Source: Ceratodon purpureus (lineage: Eukaryota > Streptophyta > Bryopsida > Pseudoditrichales > Ditrichaceae). Taken from it: DNA of 64,000 bases. The notes beneath the pieces were generated by a model. The model worked only from the letters and a program-made list of their open reading frames with translations, made no database searches and was not told where the DNA came from. A program made the position numbers and the translations under genes. Of the stretch, positions 45,320-58,087 are shown piece by piece (position 1 is the first letter of the stretch; each line of letters begins with the position of its first letter). Location: assembly GCA_014871385.1 (NCBI GenBank), contig CM026426.1:56663375-56727374 (forward strand), written 5' to 3'.

Positions 45320-47245
45320 CGAGCTAGGTTGCTACAACAGAATTAAGGAGGAGTTTGGGAGAGAAGATGCGGGGTTGAATGAGAAAGTTGGTTGCAGGGC
45401 GTAGAGAATGAGAGAACATCTTCCTGGAGGTGTAAGTCTAATATCCTGAAGTCCATGTCCTTCTTAGTTAAACGTATCATCATTGCATGGACATGATTTG
45501 GAAAAAGTCAACTTACGTACTCGTGATGTGGTCTGTTAAATCAATGAAACGGGTGGATTATTTCTGAACCTCTCCCGCCCGTTTAATATTCTGCGTACGC
45601 ATCAAGGCTTATCATGATATTGTGGGATTAGAAACACTATTCCATGCGGATATACAACAGTGTGTACACGTTAGTGGGGCTTAGAATCTGTACCGCAGAT
45701 GTAACCTGAGACCTTGCTTGTTTGGCTTGGGCATTATTAAACTTTTCAGGATACATCAGTCCATTCTGTGAATCTCTTTAGAATAAGCTCTCCGCTTCTA
45801 ATATTTGATTAATGCTTAATATTAGAGAAGTCAACGCAAGTACTCATGACGAAGAGAGTTTACTCAATGAACAGTAGTGGATAATTTTTAGTGTACATAC
45901 TCTCTAGTGGTACTAGAAATGGAGATGAACTCGGGGGGTCAGTAGTATGGTGTCCTGTAATTGAGGTCACTAAATTGTTTTCTGAGCCTCTTTGCACGAT
46001 GTACTTTAAATTAGATGTACAATAAGGGAAAAGCTTTTGAAGACGCTCGTACTCCTATTTGAATAAAAGCTGCATGTAAAACTCAATTCAATTTCGTCAA
46101 CTTCTATAATCCTATGTCATCTTCTTCAAGTTACTAGATTTCAGTTTCATTGAAATTTCTACTTCATTTCTAAAACCAACGAGAAGTCCAACGCATTTTT
46201 CTATTTTTCTTTTTTGTGTAACTTTTTCATTCTTCTTCTCCACGTCATTTTTTCTTTTGTTTTGTCCATGTTAATGTTTTTTCATCCTTCTTCCATTCTA
46301 TCTTCCATTCATAGTCCTTTTTATAAAAAAATTGTGAAAATGTATTGTTGCTTGTTATTTTTCATCTTTATTTTACCCGGTTTCATTTCCCCGTTATTCC
46401 CAATTTCGTAGTCTTTGTTTTATGTTTTGATTAATATTTCGACTCCCTAGTTATTTTTTCCATTGTTCTTGGATGGAAGGACACCAGGGTGGATCCAAAA
46501 GTACGTTACACCCTCTAAATCCTGTAAAATTGCTTCTTCAATGGCCTTTCTTGGACCCCTCTACATCCTACAGCACTCAATTTTTTGTGGATTTGGGTGA
46601 AAGGAGTAATGGAGTGTGCAATCATTTCACCAATTTTTGAAAAACATTAGAAACATACTGAAAATTGCACTTCTTGCTTTTCAAAAAAAGTACGTTACAG
46701 CAGTAAAAAATGTCACAAAGTAATCAATATTGATAAAAATTAAGTTGCAAAGTATATAAAAAATTATATGGTTAAAAAGAGCACCTTCTACGGTAACACA
46801 TGTTGTATCTTTATTTCCCAAGCACTCATCCTTTCCTTACAATTCTTAGCGATCAAAGGGCAAAAATTTTGACATTATTTAGTTTAGTAAAAAATTAGAA
46901 TTTTCAGGTGGATTTTTGAAGTATTGAACCATATTCTTCCAATGCTCCTTCTAAACCTTGTTTATTTACAATTTAAGTTTTCTAGTACCTTAAATACCCA
47001 TCAAAATTAGGCGTTGGCTTTTAGTGCTTTCTTGAGTACAATAGTACATGTTAAAGGCAGTCCACCCTAGTGTGCTTCCACCCTCTTTCTTTTGTTTTGG
47101 GTTTGTTTTGTATGTTTCAATAGACCTGGATCTTCTTTTCCACAAGTTTGTCTTCATTCATTTTGAGCCAATCACAATCTGCACAGCTACCACGCCAGAT
47201 ATAAACAAGATTTGCCAATTTAATGAATACAATGTTGAATTGAAG
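45320..47245. other. Intergenic region without recognised gene
   Basis: Upstream of paralogue C. Short frames only, with AT-rich sequence from about 46.1 kb. No repeat or RNA gene recognised. Confidence 0.5.
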
Positions 47246-47249
47246 GGTT

Positions 47250-47507
47250 CGGTCGCACTAGGTAGGGCCCCCAGTCGCACTAGTTGGGGGCCCCGGCCAC
47301 ACTAATTGGGGGCCACGGTCGCACTGGTTGGGGCCCCAGCTGCAACTAGTTGGGGGTCCCAGCTGCACTAGTTGGGGGGCCCAGCTGTATCTAGTTGGGG
47401 GTCCCAGCTGCACTAGTTGGGGGCCCCAGCTGTAACTAGTTGGGGGTCCCAGCTGCACTAGTTGGGGGCCCGTGACTGCACTAGTTGGGGGCCCCAACTG
47501 CAATCTT
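47250..47507. repeat. 22/23-bp GC-rich minisatellite, about 11 units
   Basis: Degenerate tandem copies of CCCAGCTGCACTAGTTGGGGG; unit lengths of 22 and 23 bp alternate. Each unit combines CAGCTG, ACTAGT and a GGGGGCCCC junction, so several palindromes recur with fixed spacing. It sits in an otherwise AT-rich stretch. Both strands stay open through it in some frames, which gives spurious Pro/Gly-rich frames. Confidence 0.85.
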
Positions 47508-47519
47508 AGAACATACCTT

Positions 47520-50500
47520 TCCACTTTGTTTTAATACATAGTTCTTACTTTTTATGGACAAATAAAACGATAATTAGACTATCATTAAGATAAGTTTCAT
47601 CGGTTGCACATGCTGTATATTAAGTGTTTAGTCTAGTTTGAAGGAAATTTTTCAAAAGACTAATGAAAAACAAGCTTAAAATGAGACTTCCAAATATTAT
47701 AATATTACATTATGGAACACTATAAGTTTTGTTGCTTTGGATAATTCGTGTTGTTTTGAATGTATAATCACCGTAGCTTTGACTCGTACCTTACACTTGC
47801 AGGTAACGCTGAATAATGCTCCCGTGCATTATGCATATGATACAAAAGTCAAGTAAAAGTAAAAGAATCTCTTACATACAAAGTAAAAATCACTATAAAA
47901 ATTATAGTATCTGTAAAAGTAAATACAATTGTTAATTTTAAAATTATCGTATTTAAATATTTTGGTTGTTTGTAGTCCAGTCTCAAAATTCTCATGTTGA
48001 ACCATGGATACATGAATTGACTTTAGTTTTTTAGTAAATATTTGGAGTAATATGATGTTTTAAAGGATGAGAGTAATGTTTTTGTCATAATATGTATGCT
48101 ATAAATTCTATACTATGTTATTTTCTTATATCTTCATCTAAAAGCCCAATATTTCAAGATGATGAAGAAAATTCTATTATTTTATCAACTTGAATACTTT
48201 AAAGATTAAATTTTATTGAGAGTGAATATAAATGTTCAAAAATATGTAAATAAAAGTAAATACGAATCTAAAAAATAAAAAATAAATCATGTATGGTCTA
48301 TAAATTAGTGTTCCTTTGTTTGACGTGGACTTCCACATTGAGTTCCGTATGTCATTGTATCATTTCTTGCTATCAGAACAAGCTTCTAACATCAAGCTTC
48401 TAACAAGTTCCAACATCAATTTCATCCTTGATATGGTAAATTCAATAACTATATCTAAAAGAAAGAAAAGTAATGTATCTAGAACTTTGGGTTATGAGAA
48501 CGGTTTACTAGAATATCTATCTTCACAAACTTGTTAAAAAAATGATTTAACAACGACAAAATTGTTAAAATGCATACTACTATATAGTATAGATTTACAA
48601 CTGAACAAATAATATTGATAAGGTATCACAATATACATCAATGATGAAACAGTGTATTTATATTGCAAAATTATAACAAAATTTTGGGACCATGAAACTC
48701 CAGAAATGCAAAACCGTAAGTTGTAAGCTTCATTTACTTCTTTTTCTACTTGTATGTCTTCATATACTCCTACACTTCAACCCTATACTTTAGTTTCAAC
48801 TTTATTTCTCCAAATTTAGTATTTATACGCGAACTTTGAGGTCCCACACATCTTGTTAATGTAATACAGACTCTTTATATTTTTTAAATTTAGTACACAC
48901 TTTTACATTTTTCTTTACCGTTTGAAGTTACTTTTATTTTTAAAAGTAAAGTAAAAGCTAGCTTAAGTAACTATATTATATAAAGAAAGTATATATTCTT
49001 ATTCATTATAATGTATATATAAATATTTATTGCCCTATGCTCTGATTACTTTATATTTCAGTAGTCTATAATCATTTATTTTATAGCAAGGTGGCTGAGC
49101 TTGTAATTCGTGAGGCCAAGTTACTAATATTTATTTATTTGATTCATAATTCTTCTTCCAGAAGATGCGATGTTTTTTTTTAGTATGCGTCTTCATGGAG
49201 ATGCAACGTTATTTATTTATTTATTTACCTTGATTTATTTATTTTTTCTTGATTTCTATATTTTTATGTCTAATGCTTCTTCTTGAAGATGCGTTGAAGA
49301 AGATTTACTCATCTCAATTTTATTCTTCATGCATTATGTTTCTTCCTGAAGATGCTCCACTATTTATTTAACCCTCTTAATAAATATACAACTGATTGTT
49401 CCATTTTTCAATGCGCTATTATGATATGGGCAGGTCATTTTACAATGTAGCTCAAGTACTACTGTTTAAGCAACAATTTGATGACAAGAAGGATATAAAT
49501 TATAATTGGTAACCTCGCAAGGTCCTCATGCGCTTCAGAACCTGTTTCCTCAAGTTTCTCAAATGCCATTTCGCAAATTCACAAATAAAAGAGAGATATA
49601 TAGTTTTTTCATCTTTTATTTTTTTGGGTTTTTTTTTTATTTTTTTTAAACCCTTCTTCTTCCCCGTTTTCTTTCATCTTTCTTTTACTCTTTTATTGAA
49701 AAACTACCCATGACCACTGTTGCCTACCCATGACCGTTCCACTGAGCCCAAGACCGCCGGTTTTGGCCCCATGACCGCCGCATTGGGTCCCATGGCCATG
49801 GCCTTCGGTTCCATGGCCGCAACTATTTTTTCACAATTTTGTTTACAATTTGCAACATTTCAATTGGCAACAATACATTTGGCAGCAGTACAAGTGACAC
49901 CATTACAATGATGTTTATTACTTCAAAGAGCAAATTTCACTTGAAAACACATGTAGGGGTGGGAGTGTGGGCGGCAGTAGGCACCTAGCTGCAATGTAGG
50001 GGCTCACATTGATGATGAAGGTCATGAACCAACGCCGGGATTAGCGAGTTACGACATTGTACACAAACTCCTGTCGTGGTTGATTTCAACATTAGTGCTC
50101 TTCCGACAACGTCTAATGAAAAGTTATGATATACGGGTGCAACGATCCAAGCATTTGGCAAGCTGCACCACCTTGTTATTAATCAATATTCGACGATAGG
50201 TTAACATTGTCTAAATCCACGTACTATTCTGATGTACATTGCCTGCCAATCAGATATATCCAAGCCCAGGATTATAGGTACAATGCACGGCGTGATTTGG
50301 CGCTGCTCTTCTGTGACACTGAAATCAGTTTACATGTGCAACGACTTTTCATAGAAAAAAAAATGCTCGCATAATGTCCTTACCAAACTGGAGTGACACA
50401 GTACTCATACACCACTTACTAGATATGAAGAAATGCTTTTCCCCGTGGATTGGCTCACACAGATACAGAAATTCATCGATCTCCTTCTAACATTCCATGC

Positions 50501-50650
50501 ACTTCGAAGATGCCCTCCTAGTCTGCTGTAGCACCTTCTAAAACCAGAGCCCTTCCATCGCTGCCATGCTCAAGTTCTGTGGACCTTCGTGAAACCATTG
50601 CCATCTGAATCGGTTCTCCTCTTTGGAGCTCGTCAGTGAGTACTTCGCAA
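47520..50650. other. AT-rich region without recognised gene
   Basis: Long AT-rich stretch with TTTA microsatellites near 49.2 kb and a short degenerate repeat of CCCATGACCGCC type at 49708-49820. A GC-richer stretch at 49.95-50.65 kb leads into the gene at 50.7 kb. No coding frame is convincing. Confidence 0.5.
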
Positions 50651-50707
50651 GTTCTTTAGTGATCTTTGCTACATCTTAGGTTTCTTGTGATCTTTGCTAG
50701 AGCGAGG

Positions 50708-51934
50708 ATGGATAAGCCTGTTGAAGAGGTGCATGCTGTCGTGCTTTATAACAACTTGGACGATCGTGGTAATTACGTTCCCCTTCGGGTAGAAATAGGC
50801 AGTTGGGTGACATTGAGAGCGGCCGTGAGAGGTCCCTGGTCCCGAGACGCGAGGATTCATGGTCCAGACTCATTCGCTGGGGCATGGAAGGCTTAGATCC
50901 TTGGATTCCGTTTCAAAGCAATGGCGAGGCCTGGTAGGGATGTGCTGAAGCTAGACGCCATCAAAGTTCGGCATGCTTATCAACGCCGGCAGTTGCTCTT
51001 GGATCCGGCCACTGCTGCGAGGGAGCCCCGCGGATGTAACTTGCTTTATCAGTCGTATTGGGACGACTGGGTTGATCCAACAGCGGTCATGGATGTCATC
51101 CTCATGCTTCACCATGAAGTCGGAGAGGCAGCGGTGCGCAATGGCCGCAGTCATAAGACTTTGCTGGAGAATGGCACCTTTTTCCTAAAAGCAGTGTACG
51201 TTCCATAGTCTGGCTCTTCTTTGTATGGCAGCTTAGAGGAGTTGCCGTTGCCCGCCCTTGATGACCCCTATGGGCCCCTCCCTGACATGCACACGTCCGA
51301 GGCATTTAGATTGAAGTTGGCCACCGACATCTCTGAAGCAATGAAAGGCGGAACCGGGAGTAAATCAGCACACGTGAAATGGTTCATGCCTGTGCATGTC
51401 ATGGTTGACTTGTTTGCTGTAGCAGAGAACGTGCGTCGCACAGCCACCATGTACGTCTTCAAATCGCCAGCTGAAGCAATTCTGAGTAGTCTTATGGATG
51501 TCGGATGGGACGAGAAGTTTCAAGCGGGCCAAGATGTATTGAAGTGTGTTGTCTCCAAGCCTAGCATGATCTTCCGCTATCATCTAGCACGTCAAGTTTT
51601 ATACCTCAATTTCCAGTATGTGCGATACAGGAAAGAGGGCCTTCTATGGATACCCATCGATCAGGCCGTGGTGCAGCACATGATTTGTGTCACAGTTGAG
51701 TTCCAAGGTAAAGAGTTACCTGGTATTGAAGTTGGTTCGCTTTGGCCAGTGTCGCACATCCGCGAAGAGATATCCATCTTGCTTCCGCGAGAAGCCATAC
51801 CTGACTACTACGACCTTGTCGTGAAGTGCCCTGGTTTCCCCGATTTCAAGATCAATGCTCGGTCGGAGCAAAGCACAGAGATTGGAGCGCTTGTAGCACA
51901 GAATTCAAGTAGATTCAAAATTGTCCAATCGTAA
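50708..51934 (+). pseudogene. Unknown gene with two in-frame TAG stops
   Basis: From ATG 50708 to TAA at 51932-51934 one phase stays protein-like for 409 codons, broken only by TAG at 50894-50896 and 51206-51208. The part after the second stop (about 240 residues) is well-composed and globular, with ends such as LLPREAIPDYYDLVVK. A ubiquitin-like C-terminal fold is conceivable but not shown. I recognise no family. The two stops would be removed by single T-to-C changes to CAG (Gln). Introns are unlikely since the frame is unbroken and there are no matching donors at the stops. It lies between the two inverted arms. Readthrough cannot be excluded. Confidence 0.5.
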
Positions 51935-53813
51935 AGGAGCATTGCTATAGCAATGTAGCAGGCAATTAGGTGCACTAAAGATTGACAATCAAATTTTGAT
52001 GTAGCAGGTGCTTTTGTTGTGAAGCCCAATTTTTGAACAGTAACAGAATGTGCTACAGCACTTTAATGAGATGATATCCAAGTATCAACACAGGTTTCGG
52101 TGCTTGAACATAGCAGTGATTGATGGGATCTGAATTAAGTAACTTTGCATTTTGGAGCCTTTAATATGCACTGAAAGAAGGAACACAGTAGAATCGAAAA
52201 ACCAAAAATCAGAAATTGAAAAACAAAGGTAATATAAAACATTAAAAATGTGGTCAAAGGAAACATAATCTAAAATCAAATTCAATTAAAGATTAAACCC
52301 AAGAGGAAAACACAATAAAAAAAGAGATGAAAAGAACAAAACACGAAGAGATGAAAAAGCTCAAACTTCGAAACAAGGTTATTCAAAGTCAATATCAAAA
52401 TCCAAAATTGACAATGAAGTTTTTTGGATATTTAAAGTTTTGAAGTGTTGGATCACTATACCGTTAAATGAGGTATGGGTTGTCTTTCAATTTAAATTTG
52501 CAAAATTGATTTTTTTGGGAACTAATTCAAAGAAAATAGAAATACTTTGAAATTGTTTGAAATATTGCTTTTAAAACCAATGTTAAATCCTTAATTTCTC
52601 TACTCTTGAAATCCCTATTCTCTGTTATTGTTCACTATGTTTTCACTATTCACTATATTTTCTGCAAAACTATTCTAATAAATAATAAAATTTATCATTT
52701 CAAAACATAGCACCAAAAATTCTGCCTATCTGGGCGCTGAGGCTCTACATCAGGCTCCACATCCAATCCACTACTGTAGTAAGGACACGAGAAACAACTA
52801 AGTCAATGTCTACCAAACCTTAGTTTAAGGAAAATAATAATCCATTCTTGATGATTTTTTAAGTCACTTTTTATGATTTTGCACCTCTTTTATTTGCAAA
52901 AAATTAAGGCTTGGTATTTTTCAAGGTTATATTTTGAATGTATGTAGGAAACATCCAAGGTTATATTTTGAATGTATGTAGGTTATATTTTGTATGTATG
53001 CACATCTTTCTTTTTGCAAGTGTCTACAAAATGTTCAATATATACTTTGAAGGAATTTAATATGGACTAAACAAATCCCAATTGTTATAACAATAGATAT
53101 GTTTTGATTCTTTATTATAACTAGAAATTTTGTTTCCCTCCATATCGTAACTAAGTTTATACATTTGAGCATGACGATATAATTACTTTATTAAGATCTG
53201 ATTAAAATATAAAGATACTTAATTCACAAAATTTGGTCATACTAACACCTCATGTTGAGGTCTTCCTAGATCAGCTCATTTTTATTTTTTAATGAGGTAT
53301 TTTTTAATATGAAGGATGTGTAAATGAATGTTTCCTATATTTAAATAAAAATATTCATCACCAATTGTTTGAAATAAAAAATTATGTAAAACCACAAAAT
53401 TTGATCTTGAAAATTCTATTGCTTGCATAATTTATTTTTTTAAAATCCCCTCATCTTTCTTTATTCCCTTCATCGTTCTATGTTTCTAGACCTTCAATTG
53501 GATGTGTAATTTGAATTCGATCTAAACTTAGTTGCTTAAGCCTGGTGTCCACTTTGTTTTAGCTTGAAGCCTGATTTACCTTGGAATCATTGTAAGTTGA
53601 TGATTCGGTTTTCAAATATTGAAATGCTAATTAGTTATGCAAATGCGACTCGATATATTTTAAGATATTGGTGGATGGATGAAATACAACATGAATGCAA
53701 AATAAAGTTTCAATGAGGCAAGGGAAGCTCAATAACAATGTCTATATCTATTGAAATTTGAAAGAAACATGAACTTGTCCCAATGATTCTTTTGTAGATG
53801 GTTGAAAATGGAG
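51935..53813. other. AT-rich region without recognised gene
   Basis: No credible frame. A short tandem repeat of AAGGTTATATTTTGAATG type occurs at 52921-53003. Sequence at 53.56-53.75 kb recurs at 55.24-55.35 kb (shared string TGCTAATTAGTTATGCAAAT). Confidence 0.5.
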
Positions 53814-54245
53814 TTCAGCACCTTGAAAAAAGATTACCACTAAATGGGCTAGAAACTGGGCAAAAAATGATTAATTGTGAATGAAGAAGTAACAAAGTAG
53901 CAGGATTTAATTCACAAGTATAATGAATTTAGAAATCTGTAGCAGATTGAATGGTATCTGAAGATAATAAACTGCTGAAACATACTTGTGTTATTTGAAT
54001 TTATAAAAGAAAAAAAAAATTTGAAAAGAAGGCACTCGATCTGTGCGGGCGTGTAAGCGTGGTGGGGTGGGTGTCGGAGGGTGGATTCGAACCCGGCACC
54101 ACCACCCTGAGGCCGCCACGTCAGTTCGAGTCCGAAGCCTCGGAACACCAAGCCACCAAGGCTTTGACGAAGGAGAGTATGTTCTGAGCATATTTATAAC
54201 AGACCTGAGATCCTAAAAATCAAAAAAATTAAAAAATTAAAAAAT
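53814..54245. repeat. Third, internally deleted copy of the arm repeat
   Basis: Same orientation as the left arm, matching about 41167-41338 and 41565-41800 with roughly 230 bp missing between. It contains one tRNA-like module (about 54027-54190, minus strand) with the B box GGTTCGAATCC. It shows that the arm sequence is a dispersed repeat family rather than unique to the inverted pair. Confidence 0.8.
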
Positions 54246-54839
54246 TCCTTATTGCTTGCAAGTCTTCGAAGTGCATTGGAAATTCAAATATGGTGATTGG
54301 ATAAGAGGTGACAGATTTATTAGCAAAAAATTGGTGTTTCCTATATTACTGTGGGTTCTCAAATATTAAATTGCTATGACATACATGCAAGACAAAAAGT
54401 TTTAACATTTTGCCATTCTATGCAATAAAAATTGGAATTGCTCAAATAAGCAGTTCAAGGTTACCTTAGATCCAATCACGAATATTCGATGCCTCTTCAA
54501 ATAATCTAATACAAGAAATGTTAGATCTATATGATAAGTGTTGAATGTCTTTACAAAGAACTCTAACCGTACATTTGGATTCTTCTCCCTGGATAATATA
54601 TCAATCTCCCAATCACTACCAACTGGCAACTTTGGGTATCACTCAAAACTTGGAGTCTTAATCGCTCATGACTCTTTTAACTGGACTCGCCATCTTCTTT
54701 AACAAATATTCAGAAAGATTATACATTTAGAATGCGCCTCCGAGTCAATGTCCTTAAAAATAAAATGTAGTTCATTGTTGACTAATTCCTTGTTTAATTT
54801 GAAATTTAATATTCTCTTTTTTTATTCCATTTTTTAATA

Positions 54840-55165
54840 TTCCCTTCTTCTACTTCCACCCCCCTTCATCTTTCTTTATTTCCTTCTTTTCTCTTTACCC
54901 ACTTCATCTTTCTTTATCCTCTTCATCATCCCTTATATTATTTTTTATTTATTTATTCCCTTCATATTTCTTTAATGCTTTTCATCATTCTTTATTTATT
55001 TTTTAATTTTATTCCCTTCATCTTTCTTTGAGCCATGTCATCATTCTTATTTGTTTGTTTATTTTTTATTTTTTTTGAATTCCCTTCATCTTTCTTCAAT
55101 ACCTTCGTTGTGCCTTTTTTAAATTAATTTTGTTTTAATCCCCTCACCTTTCTTTATTCCTTTTA
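54840..55165. repeat. Pyrimidine-rich degenerate tandem repeat
   Basis: Repeated CCCTTCATCTTTCTTTATT blocks at roughly 50-70 bp spacing on the plus strand. The same phrase occurs once at about 53.45 kb. Confidence 0.6.
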
Positions 55166-55229
55166 TGCATGTTAGTGATGCTTATGCAAGAGCTGGCTTA
55201 AAGCATGGTTTATTTGGAATCTGATGTGC

Positions 55230-55500
55230 TTAATTTGGCGCCCACTGTTTTCCTTGGAATGGTGTAAGTTGATGATTCGATTTTTGAATATCGAAATGCT
55301 AATTAGTTATGCAAATGCGACTCAATATATCTTAAGATATTGAGGAACAAGGAATCTAGAGAGCATCCTCCAAAAAAACCATGCAGCATGGCAAGGGCTG
55401 AAAGAAATATTAAAGTGAACCAATCTTCCGTGGGTGGATGAAGAACAATATGGATGAAAAATGAAGTTTCAGTGATTAATCAATAAGGAAGCTCCGCCAA
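55230..55500. repeat. Dispersed copy of the 53.6-kb repeat and a ~200-bp subrepeat unit
   Basis: 55240-55350 matches 53565-53680, including the string TGCTAATTAGTTATGCAAAT. 55380-55490 contains a diverged unit of the subrepeat (AGCATGGCAAGGGCTGAAAG...) otherwise tandem in the outer arms. Confidence 0.55.
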
Positions 55501-55716
55501 GAAAACATGGTTTGATTTTCTGTTACGAATGGTTACAACTGTTTGCAGGGATGAAGTTTCCACGTAACACTGTCCACTCCCTTTCATCCAGCGCCGGTTA
55601 TCCTCTTTGTATTTCCTCACATTCGACGAATGAAGGTGGACGAATGGTCAGCAGCCTATTTTCCAAGTTATGGGACGTTACACGTACTCAGATTAGACAA
55701 CATGGAACCAGCATCT

Positions 55717-56010
55717 TCATTGAGCTGACCCAAGAGTTCCATCGTAGCATTTAATGGGATGCTTAAGCAATTGCATGTACTCCCCATCAACCCATTTTAG
55801 AACAGCTGCTTCTCCAAGGAATCGCTTTCTCATTAAATTTTGCACAATGATGGGAGACAAAGGACGCTGGATTTTTGAAGACGAGAAGCCAATGCAGTGG
55901 CAGAGTGTTCCCATGCGCCCGACAATCGTCACCTCCGCCACGCAAAACTGTGGATCTCCTACAGCACGCACCTCGCTCCCGCCCACTGCAAAGGTTGACT
56001 CTAACTCCAT
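55717..56010 (-). CDS. Possible small gene head-to-head with paralogue D
   Basis: ATG 56010 opens 97 codons of well-composed sequence (VGDPQFCVAEVTIVGRMG...; KRFLGEAAVLKWVDGEYM) ending with TGA at 55717-55719. Its ATG is only 71 bp from that of paralogue D on the other strand, so a shared promoter is implied if both are real. The C-terminus may continue in a further exon. No family recognised, and a chance frame cannot be excluded. Confidence 0.3.
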   Translation of the reverse strand: MELESTFAVGGSEVRAVGDPQFCVAEVTIVGRMGTLCHCIGFSSSKIQRPLSPIIVQNLMRKRFLGEAAVLKWVDGEYMQLLKHPIKCYDGTLGSAQ

Positions 56011-56081
56011 TTTCAATTTGCTATACTAAGCTCTTGATTTTTTATTAACCTCCTTCTTCTTGCGAAATCACAGTGGCTAAC

Positions 56082-58087
56082 ATGTTTGCTTCTCAGCTTG
56101 AGAGTGTCGCCATGGTGCAAGAGAAGAAACGGAAATCCCGGGCCGCTACCACACCAACCAGGAGATTCAGCCGCAATGTAGTGATCGACTCCGACTACAG
56201 TGACGAAGGCGAAGGATCCGGGACAGCAATGTCACATGCCGAAGCAGATTTGGAAAGCATCGCCCAAGCATTTGACGTGGGAAACTTTGAGTGGGATGTT
56301 CCACTGGATCTCACGGGAATCCCGGAACCATTGCAAGCATCCATGGTAAAGGTAGCTCCAGCGATTGTTGGCCGCGAAGCTGAGTACGATGCGGAATTCT
56401 TCAGTGAGAAGGTTGGTAATCGATTTGATATTACCTCACTTGCTGTAGCTTCCTATCAGTCTATTTGAAGTCTTTTTCAGCTTGCCGCATGAGTTTGTTT
56501 GAATTTGAGTTGTACCGAAATTGATAGTTGAAGCTTGCATGACATTCTGTTTGAAGTCTTTTTCAGCTTGCTCTCCAAGTTTTCTTGAATTTGATTTTAC
56601 TTCGTATGTCCAGCTTGTTTCAATGAGACTTGTTTCATTTGCAGGTTGGTTTTTTTTTTTTATTCCATAAGTCCACTGTTTCAGTTTGAATTGGACATGC
56701 TCAAGCGGTCTAGTTTGTGTCAAGAGTCTTTCAGCTTGCTCAAGCCATTTTGCTTGTATTTGCTTTTTCTTCATTTGCTAAAGCATGCGGCCCATACTAT
56801 TTCTAGTTTCTTTTAGCTTATTCTCCACTTTGTTTGAATTTGATTTTACTCTAAATTGCCGAATCTTGCGGTCCAGCTTGTTTCACATGGTGATTTATTT
56901 TTTTCAGGTTGGCTTGTGCAACAAAGGTGCCATGGTCGACGACGTTGGATTTGTTTACCCGCACATTTCGAACAGTGACATCACCAAGATCTCGAGGGTT
57001 GGAAATCAAGCAAACCGTTTTGAGATTATCAACTGCACCGACAAGGAGCAGGCTCGGTTATTCAGCAAACACTGCTACGAAGTCTATGGACACAGCCCCG
57101 ACAACAAGTACTACTTCATGCGGTTTTTGAAGGGTGCCTTTGCAACATTTGTGCACGGATTGGAGGATAAACGGGGTAGCTGAAGCACTGCATTGTCGGA
57201 GCAAACGCATCGCCACCTCATTGAAGAACCCCCGCAAGCTTGGCCCCATCGCACTTCGCTGCCAGGTTGAGGGCCTATGCGGCATCATCCGAAGCATGTC
57301 CACAGCATCTCCATCTCCACCGACACTGGAAACCTTGGTCGATGCAGCGGAAAAGGCGGCGCAACTTGCGGCAGCAGATGAGATATCCGCAGCGGAGGGG
57401 CTTCGTGCACTTCAGAAGGAGAAGGATGACGCTGAGGCAGTTCTGAGAAGATACTCCACCAAGGATGTAGGAGATGCCGAAGCAGCGAGTGCGGCAGCCG
57501 TGTTGGAGCAGAAAAGGCTCTTCCAATCGAGGACTCCAGCGGATTACAAGGCCCAGATGGAAGTGGTTCGGTCCACCGCCGAAAAATTTGCTGATTTGCA
57601 GGAGGCCGTGATGACCGCTCGATTTACCATCGACCGTCTTGCTGAGGAGAATGGGCCACTCTCCATGGCTGCCGCGGTTTTCAAGCAATCCCAGGTGGCA
57701 CGTGCTGTAGCTGATGCGGCATTCAAGAAGGCACGGATGGATAATTTGGTGTTGCGTCCCAAGTCTTTGTTCCAGTACCTGCATCGACAGTCGGTACCAC
57801 TGGTTGGAGTGGCAAGTTTGAAGGATTGGTGCTCGATGTGCTCAAAGGGATTCGTGGCTGGGGCTGCTGTGCTCGGATCATGTGGTTGCCTTTTCCATAA
57901 CACTTGTGTTGCAGAGATGATTGATTCCAAGTGTCACCGTTGCCTCTTTTGCGACACAGATCTTGACGCATCGTGGGTTGCACAGTGGGGCGAGCAGTTG
58001 ACTCCTGAGCAGGATCGTTGGATGGAGCAAACAGTGGACCTTGTCAAGCGTGTTGGAGCAACGTACCCTCCTGCTGCAAGGGACTAG
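56082..58087 (+). pseudogene. RING/coiled-coil protein, paralogue D, frameshifted
   Basis: Exon 1 (56082-56411) and exon 2 (from 56908, after a TTTTTTCAG acceptor) join in phase 0. Signatures: an acidic N-terminus, the helical domain (HISNSDITKI, EVYGHSPDNKYYFMRFL), a coiled coil (about 57300-57750), and a RING with CSMC, CGCLFHNTC and CHRCLFC, ending ASWVAQWG. All ligands of a C3HC4-like finger appear present. The frame slips by one nucleotide between about 57160 and 57180: the phase read upstream stops at TGA 57181, while alignment to paralogue E shows coding continues in the next phase. The intron at 56412-56907 is absent at the same place in paralogues C and E. Without the indel the protein would be about 500 aa. 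It is transcribed towards the right arm; an assembly indel is possible. Confidence 0.65.

Noticed and set aside
47258-47524. 88-codon Gly/Pro-rich minus-strand frame
   Set aside because: It is only the translation of the 22-bp minisatellite.
49708-49911. 63-codon frame with repeated GPMT-like peptides
   Set aside because: It arises from a short degenerate CCCATGACCGCC-type repeat in AT-rich DNA and has no other support.
557-51208. Nuclear code in which TAG encodes an amino acid
   Set aside because: Several genes end at TAG where family alignment places the natural end (1394-1396, 58085-58087, 20756-20758), and decay by C-to-T change explains the in-frame TAGs and the one TGA together.
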